Source: Candidatus Adiutrix sp. (GTDB lineage Bacteria; Desulfobacterota; Desulfarculia; Adiutricales; Adiutricaceae). From it: DNA of 5,583 nt. Positions 1 to 4,925 of this stretch are shown here, piece by piece (the first letter of the stretch is position 1; each line of letters opens with the position of its first letter). The notes beneath the pieces are model-generated. The model searched no databases, was not told the origin of the DNA, and worked only from the letters and a program-made list of their open reading frames with translations. Location: the NCBI GenBank assembly GCA_031285975.1, contig JAITVE010000398.1, forward strand, positions 1-5,583, written 5' to 3'. The translations under genes were made by a program, and so were the position numbers.

Positions 1-815
1 GGCTGCGGCCGCTTTTGTCCTTTCAGGTGGCCGATACCGGGGTGGGCATCAAGCCGCAGCATTTGAAGATGATAGGCCAGCCCTTCCACCAGGCCGATTC
101 CTCCAGCTCGCGCCGCTTCGGCGGGGCCGGGCTGGGGCTCTCCATCTGCCACCGCCTGTGCACAATGATGGACGGCGGGATTGAGTGCGACAGCGTGCCC
201 GGCCAGGGCTCGATTTTCAAGGTGCGCCTGCTGCTTGAGTCCCCCCAGTCGGCCGCCGCCGTTGATTCGGTCATCACCGCCGCCGCCGCCGTTCCGGTCG
301 TCGCGCCCGAGGCCCTGGCCGCCGGGGCCCCCCTGGCGCCCCCCAGGCCCGCCTATGCCCGGGTGGAGGGCGAAGCCGGCTACATTTTGCTGGTGGAGGA
401 TTCGCCGGTGAACCAGATGGTGGCCACGGGCGTGCTGAAAAAAATGGGCCACCGGGTGGATGTGGCCGAAAACGGCTTCAAAGCCATCGAGGCCTTGAAG
501 CAAAACAACTACGACCTGGTGCTCATGGACTGCCACATGCCGGAGATGGACGGCTTTAAGGCCACGGCCCTTTTGCGCGACCCCCGCACCGGCGCGGTGA
601 ACCCCAAGGTGCCGGTGATCGCGGTCACGGCCAGCGTCCTGGAGGGCAGCTATGACAAGTGCCTGGAAGCGGGCATGGACGATTATTTGGCGAAACCCTT
701 TAAGCCCGACCAGCTTCACGATGTCATCAGCCGCTGGCGGCGGGCCGACGAGGTCCCCGTTCGTCCGGAGCCCATGACGCGACTGGAGCCGGAGAAAAAA
801 GAAGCCGTGGTATAG
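1..815 (+). CDS. Hybrid sensor histidine kinase, C-terminal part (HATPase end + receiver domain), 5' truncated
   Basis: The reading frame is open to the left edge (frame beginning at base 3), so the true start and the sensor, dimerisation and N-box regions lie outside the window. Numbering from the codon at 15, residues 6-12 carry the G1 box DTGVGI, 24-35 the F-box-like PFHQADSSSSRR, and 36-44 the G2 box GGAGLGLSI. These are the ATP-lid motifs of a GHKL histidine kinase. Residues about 76-120 form an Ala/Pro-rich linker. Residues 122-243 are a complete receiver domain with acidic pair E128/D129, phospho-acceptor D172 in LMDCHMPEMDG, T205 and K228 in AKPF. The protein should autophosphorylate and pass phosphate to its own receiver, feeding a phosphorelay. 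No output domain or Hpt follows in the last 23 residues. The signal sensed is unknown. The stop codon TAG at 813-815 is also the first three bases of a palindromic element. Confidence 0.93.
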   Translation, partial: LRPLLSFQVADTGVGIKPQHLKMIGQPFHQADSSSSRRFGGAGLGLSICHRLCTMMDGGIECDSVPGQGSIFKVRLLLESPQSAAAVDSVITAAAAVPVVAPEALAAGAPLAPPRPAYARVEGEAGYILLVEDSPVNQMVATGVLKKMGHRVDVAENGFKAIEALKQNNYDLVLMDCHMPEMDGFKATALLRDPRTGAVNPKVPVIAVTASVLEGSYDKCLEAGMDDYLAKPFKPDQLHDVISRWRRADEVPVRPEPMTRLEPEKKEAVV

Positions 816-916
816 AGCATTTTGCAATTTACCTGCCTTTAGTAAATTGTAAAATACGCAAACATCCGGGCGCTTTTCATTTCATGCAGACTACCTTGCC
901 ATAGAAAAGCGCTCTA
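813..916. repeat. Palindromic MITE-like or REP-like intergenic element
   Basis: The termini are perfect inverted copies: TAGAGC at 813-818 and GCTCTA at 911-916. The similarity continues inward with small indels (TAGAGC-A-TTTTGC against TAGAGCGCTTTTC read from the right end). Two internal stem-loops are visible. The first pairs 819-831 with 843-855 (13 bp, one G-U). The second pairs 870-878 with 904-912 (9 perfect bp, extendable to 868/914). The GAGC...GCTC core has TA on each side, which would fit a TA target duplication, although TA is too short to prove insertion. The region is much more AT-rich than its neighbours and codes for nothing. It may be a dispersed non-autonomous element. It could instead be an RNA structure at the 3' end of the kinase mRNA. 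Confidence 0.45.
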
Positions 917-933
917 ATCAGTCGCGGCCATGC

Positions 934-961
934 AAAAAGCCCCTCATATGAGGGGCTTTTT
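934..961. terminator. Bidirectional Rho-independent terminator between kinase and rpsD
   Basis: Bases 934-961 form a perfect 28-bp palindrome. Its centre is at 947/948, its GC core is GCCCCTC/GAGGGGC, and it has A5 on the left and T5 on the right. On either strand it gives a GC-rich hairpin followed by a U tract. It lies between the convergent kinase gene (+) and rpsD (-), 16 bases past the rpsD stop codon, so it probably terminates both. Confidence 0.92.
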
Positions 962-977
962 GTCGCTTATAGTGGGC

Positions 978-1574
978 TTACTTGGAGTAGTATTCCACGA
1001 TGAGGCGTTCGTTGGCGTCTATGGGAATTTCGTCCCGTTCCGGAAGGCGGATGAGCTTGCCGCTGAACTGATCCATCTGGCGTTCCAGATAGGGCACGTT
1101 GAAGGAGGCCCGTTCCTGGAAGTTCTGGACGATCATTTCGTTTTTGCGGGATTTTTCGCGCAGGGTGATCTGGTCGCCCACCGACACCCCGAAGGAGGGG
1201 ATATCGACCCGGCGGTTGTTCACCAGAATGTGGCCGTGGGTGACCATCTGGCGGGCCTGGCGGATAGAGCGGGAAAACCCTAAGCGGTAGACCAGGTTGT
1301 CCAAACGGCATTCCAGGGACTTGAGCAGATGGACGCCGGTCATTTCAGCGCTCTTCTGGCTGGCCTTGACATAGCGAAGGAACTGGCGCTCCATAATGCC
1401 GTAATAGGCCTTGACCTTCTGCTTTTCCAGCAGCTGCAAACCGTATTCCGAAGACTTACGGCCGCCGCCCCGTTGGTTCTTGCCGTCACCTCTTTTGAGG
1501 GCCTTGGGGTGGCCGTAAATGTTGATCCCCAAGCGCCGGCACAGTTTGAACCGGGGTTCTCTGTGGGTTGCCAT
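978..1574 (-). CDS. rpsD: 30S ribosomal protein S4
   Basis: The product is 198 residues, close to the usual 200-209 of bacterial S4. It binds 16S rRNA early in 30S assembly. The N-terminal part ([16 protein letters not shown], with GHPKALKRG following) has a single cysteine, so this is the zinc-free form without the four-cysteine knuckle. The S4 RNA-binding domain spans about residues 88-150, with [24 protein letters not shown] and [15 protein letters not shown]. The C-terminus, [22 protein letters not shown] in outline, is typical of the family. The ATG at 1572-1574 is chosen because the family begins here and an AAAAGGAGC site lies 9 bases upstream. A longer in-frame start at 1655 would fall at the predicted transcription start. 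The gene stands alone, not beside rpsM, rpsK, rpoA or rplQ, as in Bacillus-type genomes or as a second S4 copy would. Confidence 0.97.
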   Translation of the reverse strand: MATHREPRFKLCRRLGINIYGHPKALKRGDGKNQRGGGRKSSEYGLQLLEKQKVKAYYGIMERQFLRYVKASQKSAEMTGVHLLKSLECRLDNLVYRLGFSRSIRQARQMVTHGHILVNNRRVDIPSFGVSVGDQITLREKSRKNEMIVQNFQERASFNVPYLERQMDQFSGKLIRLPERDEIPIDANERLIVEYYSK

Positions 1575-1583
1575 AAACTGAAC

Positions 1584-1592
1584 GCTCCTTTT
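1584..1592 (-). promoter_or_regulatory. rpsD ribosome binding site
   Basis: Read on the minus strand this is AAAAGGAGC, a good Shine-Dalgarno match, 9 bases before the ATG at 1574. It supports the 198-residue start over the longer in-frame ATG at 1655. Confidence 0.8.
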
Positions 1593-1604
1593 GAGATTTT
1601 TATG

Positions 1605-1653
1605 CGAGCCGCCTATAACCGACTCGTAAATACTTAAAGCCCACAAAATGGGC
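1605..1653 (-). promoter_or_regulatory. rpsD mRNA leader with two hairpins, possible S4 autoregulatory site
   Basis: In the predicted rpsD leader, GCCCA...TGGGC (1639-1653) forms a 5-bp stem with a 5-base loop right at the 5' end. CGAGTCG...CGGCTCG (1605-1626) forms a 7-bp stem with one G-U and an 8-base loop, 12 bases upstream of the Shine-Dalgarno site. S4 is a known translational or leader autoregulator in E. coli and Bacillus. That this leader is the target here is inference, as I do not see a clear match to a described S4 leader structure. Confidence 0.35.
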
Positions 1654-1660
1654 AAAGGGT

Positions 1661-1688
1661 ATTATAGCTGTTCAGGCCGAAAAGGCAA
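1661..1688 (-). promoter_or_regulatory. Sigma70-type promoter of rpsD
   Basis: On the minus strand, TTGCCT (1683-1688) is followed after 16 bases by a consensus TATAAT (1661-1666). Transcription would start near 1654, giving a leader of about 80 nt. The -10 box is perfect and the -35 box matches the consensus at four of six positions, as expected for a highly expressed ribosomal gene. Confidence 0.75.
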
Positions 1689-1724
1689 GCGTTTTTTGCC
1701 CCCGCGCCTGCCGCAAAATGAAAC

Positions 1725-1753
1725 TTTCACCCGAAGCCGGTTTGTGGTACAGT
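1725..1753 (+). promoter_or_regulatory. Possible promoter of the prenyltransferase-radical SAM unit
   Basis: TTTCAC (1725-1730) and TACAGT (1748-1753) are separated by 17 bases. The -10 box matches the consensus at four of six positions and a TG lies three bases before it, but the -35 box is poor. It is the best candidate in the 98 bases between the rpsD promoter and the ATG at 1787. It is weak evidence, and the unit may use another sigma factor. Confidence 0.3.
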
Positions 1754-1773
1754 CATGAAAAATCATTCACGCT

Positions 1774-1779
1774 GAGGGG
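1774..1779 (+). promoter_or_regulatory. Ribosome binding site of the UbiA-family gene
   Basis: GAGGGG lies 7 bases before the ATG at 1787. It selects that start over the in-frame ATG at 1718, which has no comparable site and would place the possible promoter inside the gene. Confidence 0.7.
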
Positions 1780-1786
1780 CTGTTCC

Positions 1787-2785
1787 ATGAACGTTGTAAA
1801 AACAGTAAAATTTTGGATAACCAACGCCCGCTATCACGCCCTAGTGCAAAGCCTGTGGCCGGGGCTTCTGGCCATTTGCCTGGCGGCGCGGGAGGACGGC
1901 TTTTCGCCCGCCCTGGCCCTGCTGGCCCTTTTGGGGGTGGAGTTGGGGCATTTGGGCCTCAATCTTTTTGATGATTACTTCGATTTCCGCCACCAGAACA
2001 GCGGTTACCGGGAGGCCATGGCCAGGGCGGGGATGCGGGCCCGCATCGCCAAGTGCCCCTACCTCACCTCCGGGGCCGCGACCGTCAATCAGCTGCTCTT
2101 GGCCTGCCTGGCCTTTTGCGGGCTGGCCCTGGCGGCGGGGTTTGTTATTTTCCTGAAACGCGGCGAAGCCATTGCGTGGCTGGCCGTCATCATGGCCGTG
2201 CTGGGCCTGGCCTATTCCGGCTGGCCGCTGAGGCTGAGTTATCGCGGTTTAGGGGAAATTGAAATCGGGGTGATTTTTGGGCCGCTTTTGATGAGCGGGG
2301 TCTATTATTCGGCCTGCGGGCGTTTTGACCCGGCCCTGTTTTTAATTTCCATTCCCGTGGGGCTTTTGGTGATGAACATTGTCTATGTTCACGCCATAAT
2401 GGATTTGGAGCCGGACAAGAAGGTGGGCAAAAACACCCTGGCCGTGCTGCTGGGGAGCCTTCCGGCCCGCCTGCTGGTGCTGGCTTTGGCCCTGGGGCTG
2501 CCCTATGTCATGGTCGCTGCGGGGGTTTTCGGCGGGCGTTTGCCGCTGGCCAACCTGTTGGTTTTGGCCACTCTGCCCCTGGCCCTGGCCCTGTTCCAAC
2601 TGATGCTGCGGTATGTGCGCGACCCGGCCCTCCCCGTGGCCCGGCGGTTTTGGATGGGCCCCATGAGCCGCTGGGAAATGGCGAAGGCCAACGGCATTGA
2701 ATGGTTCATGGTGCGCTGGTATCTGGCCCGCAACCTGTTGTGGTTTTTCTGCCTCAGCGTCATGACCGCAAGCCTTGCGGGCTGA
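1787..2785 (+). CDS. UbiA-superfamily (MenA-like) membrane prenyltransferase
   Basis: The product is 332 residues and very hydrophobic, with eight or nine predicted membrane segments (roughly 16-34, 40-60, 103-123, 128-146, 155-176, 183-203, 228-250, 253-273, 315-330). The first Asp-rich motif is N59-LF-D62-D63-Y-F-D66, and the second is D206-LEP-D210-KKVGKNTLAVLLG. In UbiA enzymes these motifs bind Mg2+ and the polyprenyl diphosphate. MenA-type enzymes prenylate 1,4-dihydroxy-2-naphthoate in menaquinone synthesis. Here the stretch after the first motif (about 71-96, ending in PYLTSG) is charged and longer than in textbook MenA, so the aromatic acceptor may differ. I recall similar proteins from clostridial anaerobes but cannot verify this. 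The start is set by the GAGGGG site. The gene is followed after 13 nt by a radical SAM gene on the same strand, so the two are probably cotranscribed. I give no symbol because the substrate is uncertain. Confidence 0.85.
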   Translation: MNVVKTVKFWITNARYHALVQSLWPGLLAICLAAREDGFSPALALLALLGVELGHLGLNLFDDYFDFRHQNSGYREAMARAGMRARIAKCPYLTSGAATVNQLLLACLAFCGLALAAGFVIFLKRGEAIAWLAVIMAVLGLAYSGWPLRLSYRGLGEIEIGVIFGPLLMSGVYYSACGRFDPALFLISIPVGLLVMNIVYVHAIMDLEPDKKVGKNTLAVLLGSLPARLLVLALALGLPYVMVAAGVFGGRLPLANLLVLATLPLALALFQLMLRYVRDPALPVARRFWMGPMSRWEMAKANGIEWFMVRWYLARNLLWFFCLSVMTASLAG

Positions 2786-2798
2786 GTATGGTGATTAT

Positions 2799-3704
2799 AT
2801 GAAAAAGCTCTTCTATCTGCCCCTGTGGTTTTTACGGGCCAAATTTTTGGGCCGCCGGGCTCCCCTGCAAACCGTGCTGTTCATCAACAACCAGTGCAAC
2901 CTGGCCTGCCGCCACTGCAATATCTACAGCCGCGAAGCCCCCATCGTCAAAAGCTTTGCGACCATCCGGGAAGAACTGGCCTATGCCCATGCCCTGGGTT
3001 CCCGCTTTGTGGATTTTGAAGGCGGGGAGCCCACCCTGTGGCGGGAGGGGGAGCGCGATTTAAACAGCCTGATCCGCCTGGCCAAAGAGCTGGGCTTCTA
3101 TTCCGCCACCGTCACCACCAATGCCCAGGCCGACTTTCAGCATTGCGAGGCGGATTCCATCTGGGTGAGCTTGGACGGCGTGAACGGCGGGCACGACCGT
3201 ATTCGCGGCGAGGGCACTTTTGAGCGTTTGCGGAAAAACATCGCCTCCTCCGGCCACCCCCGCCTCAGCGTCAACATGGTCGTCAACAGCCTCAACTATA
3301 AAGAAGTGCGGGATACCATTGAGTTTGCCGCCCAAAATCCCCACATCCGCTCCATATCCCTGAATTTCCACACCCCTTTTCCGGGCACGGAAGACCTGTT
3401 TCTGGATTGGGAAACCCGCTCTGCGGTGATAGATGAAATTATCGCCCTAAAAAAAGCGGGCCGCCCCATCATGAATTCCCTTTCGGGCCTGAAGCTCATG
3501 AAAGGCGAACCTTTTGCCAAATGCTGCTGGGTCACCAATTTCATCATGCCCGACGGCGAACGCCTGCCCCAGTGCCAGGGCCAGGCGGCCAATGTCTGCG
3601 ACCGCTGCGGTTTCTGCATGGCCGGGGAGATGCGCAGCGTTTTCAGTTTGAAGCCGGATACCATCCTGGCGGGGCTCAAGCTGCGAATGGGTGAAGGCCG
3701 GTAA
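2799..3704 (+). CDS. Radical SAM protein with C-terminal SPASM/twitch-like cysteine cluster
   Basis: The product is 301 residues. The 4Fe-4S/SAM motif CX3CX2C is C33-NLA-C37-RH-C40, preceded by a beta strand (TVLFINNQ). GGEPTL at 75-80 is the SAM-binding GGE motif, and IWVSLDG (121-127) is another core strand typical of the superfamily. After the partial barrel, C243 is followed by DGERLPQC259, then C267-DR-C270-GF-C273. This spacing resembles SPASM/twitch domains that hold auxiliary Fe-S clusters. The ATG at 2799 is preferred, with a weak GGTGA 4 bases upstream. A TTG at 2775 would overlap the upstream gene by 11 bases. It lies 13 nt after the UbiA-family gene, so translational coupling is likely. 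The substrate is unknown; modification of the prenylated product is inferred from context only. It does not look like MqnC, MqnE or a B12-dependent methyltransferase by length and layout. Confidence 0.85.
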   Translation: MKKLFYLPLWFLRAKFLGRRAPLQTVLFINNQCNLACRHCNIYSREAPIVKSFATIREELAYAHALGSRFVDFEGGEPTLWREGERDLNSLIRLAKELGFYSATVTTNAQADFQHCEADSIWVSLDGVNGGHDRIRGEGTFERLRKNIASSGHPRLSVNMVVNSLNYKEVRDTIEFAAQNPHIRSISLNFHTPFPGTEDLFLDWETRSAVIDEIIALKKAGRPIMNSLSGLKLMKGEPFAKCCWVTNFIMPDGERLPQCQGQAANVCDRCGFCMAGEMRSVFSLKPDTILAGLKLRMGEGR

Positions 3705-3716
3705 AGGCCGTTTCTT

Positions 3717-4838
3717 TTAAAAGTCGTAAAAATCCAAATTATGGTTCAGCACGCGGCGGCCTTTTTCCGTGACCAGCACCAACTGCTCCAGCCGCACGCC
3801 GCCTTTGCCGGGCAGGTAGACGCCGGGCTCCACGGTGATAATTTCGCCGGGCTGGAGGGGCCCCACGTTGCGGGGGGAGAGGGACGGGGCTTCGTGAATG
3901 AACAGGCCCACCCCGTGGCCGAGGCCGTGGCCGAAGAATTCGCCGAAACCGCGACTGGCAATGTAATCGCGGGCTATTTTGTCCACCGCGTTGGCCGGAA
4001 CGCCGGGGGCGATGGCGGCAATGGCCAGGCGCTGGGCTTCTTTGACGACGGCGTAAATTTCCGCCTGCCATTTTTTCGGCGGGCCCATGATTTTGGTGCG
4101 GGTGATGTCCGCGCAATAGCCCTGGTAGCGGGCCCCGCAGTCGATGACCACCGTGTCCCCGGCCTTGATTTTCTTGGGCCCGGGCACGGCGTGGGGCAGG
4201 GCGGCGTTGGGGCCCGAGGCCACGATGGTCTCAAAGCTGGGGCCGTCGGCTCCCAGCCGCCGGAATTCGGTGTCCAAAAACAGGGCCGCCTCGGCCTCGG
4301 TCTGGCCCGGAACCATGTTTTGCCACAGGGCCCCCACCGCCGCCTCGGTAATGGCCAGGGCCTTGACCACCAGTTTTATCTCCTCCGGCGACTTGGCGGC
4401 GCGGGGGCCGTCGAGGCTGAAGGGCAGGGGCTCAAAATCATGCTCAGGCAGGGCTTCGCAGAGGCGGTCAAGGCTGGCCACGCTGAGGTATTCCGGCTCA
4501 AAAGCGATGGTTTTCACTTTTTTCAGGGCCCCTAGCCCGGCCAACTCCGCCCCCGGCCCCCGGCGGCAGGTTTTGACGGTGAAGAGCGGGGCCTCCGCCA
4601 GGGCCGCTTCGGTGTAGCGGGAATCGGTCAGCAGGAATTGCTCCCGCCGGGTGACGAGCAAAAGCCCGCTCGACTCGTCAATCAGCCCGTCCTGGGCTTT
4701 GAAGCCCGAATAGTAGCGCCGGTTGGCCGGGGAACTGACCAGGACGGCTTCCGCCTGATGCTCATTCATCAGGCCGCGCAGGGTAGACAGGCGTTCGGCT
4801 TCCGGGCTGGGGCGGGATTTGGCGGGGGCGGCAGACAT
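3717..4838 (-). CDS. M24-family metallopeptidase, Xaa-Pro aminopeptidase type
   Basis: The product is 373 residues, slightly longer than the usual 350-360 of the short PepP/PapA type, and is cytoplasmic with no signal peptide. Residues about 15-145 form the creatinase-like N-terminal domain (NRRYYSGF, LLTDSRY). Residues about 150-370 form the pita-bread catalytic domain. The dinuclear metal ligands are all present: D233 (VIDCGA), D244 (CADITRT), H308 (GHGLGHGVG), E337 (TVEPGVY) and E351 (VRLEQLV). H215 (ALPHAVPG) and H315 (FIHEAP) are the expected second-shell histidines. It should remove N-terminal residues ahead of proline in peptide turnover. Proline dipeptidase activity cannot be excluded from sequence alone. 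The ATG at 4838 has AAAGGA 11 bases upstream, a slightly long spacing; the next Met (residue 24) would cut into the N-terminal domain. The gene is convergent with the radical SAM gene (12 nt between stops). Confidence 0.92.
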   Translation of the reverse strand: MSAAPAKSRPSPEAERLSTLRGLMNEHQAEAVLVSSPANRRYYSGFKAQDGLIDESSGLLLVTRREQFLLTDSRYTEAALAEAPLFTVKTCRRGPGAELAGLGALKKVKTIAFEPEYLSVASLDRLCEALPEHDFEPLPFSLDGPRAAKSPEEIKLVVKALAITEAAVGALWQNMVPGQTEAEAALFLDTEFRRLGADGPSFETIVASGPNAALPHAVPGPKKIKAGDTVVIDCGARYQGYCADITRTKIMGPPKKWQAEIYAVVKEAQRLAIAAIAPGVPANAVDKIARDYIASRGFGEFFGHGLGHGVGLFIHEAPSLSPRNVGPLQPGEIITVEPGVYLPGKGGVRLEQLVLVTEKGRRVLNHNLDFYDF

Positions 4839-4878
4839 AGCTTGATTAATCCTTTAAGGTGAAATAAAATACAGGGTG

Positions 4879-4887
4879 ATTATAGCA
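4879..4887 (-). promoter_or_regulatory. Extended -10 promoter of the M24 peptidase gene
   Basis: On the minus strand these nine bases read TGCTATAAT, a perfect extended -10 element (TGnTATAAT). No good -35 box lies 16-18 bases upstream, which fits extended -10 promoters. Transcription would start near 4872, leaving a leader of about 34 nt. The opposite strand reads GATTATAGC, so a weak divergent promoter for the downstream + gene could overlap it. Confidence 0.6.
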
Positions 4888-4925
4888 AAGCGGCCGAATA
4901 AAAGCACAGGAAAATCATCACGCCC

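Noticed and set aside
930..1283. Plus-strand open frame of 117 codons across the terminator and rpsD.
   Set aside because: It begins in the terminator palindrome and is antisense to rpsD, a certain gene.
1691..1718. TTTTGC...GCAAAA inverted repeat upstream of the prenyltransferase gene.
   Set aside because: It has only 6 bp of mostly A-T pairing with a GC-rich loop. It is not a convincing operator, riboswitch or terminator.
1718..1786. Upstream in-frame ATG giving the prenyltransferase 23 extra residues.
   Set aside because: It has no Shine-Dalgarno site and the added residues are polar and unlike the family. The ATG at 1787 has GAGGGG at proper spacing.
3696..3718. Possible terminator between the radical SAM gene and the M24 gene: GGCC...GGCC followed by a T-rich run.
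   Set aside because: The stem is only 4 bp and spans the stop codon. The nearby CTTTTAAAAG palindrome is AT-only. Neither is strong enough to call.
3741..4535. Long open frame of 264 codons on the plus strand inside the M24 peptidase gene.
   Set aside because: It is antisense to a gene with every catalytic residue intact. The Gly/His-rich composition is the shadow expected in GC-rich DNA.
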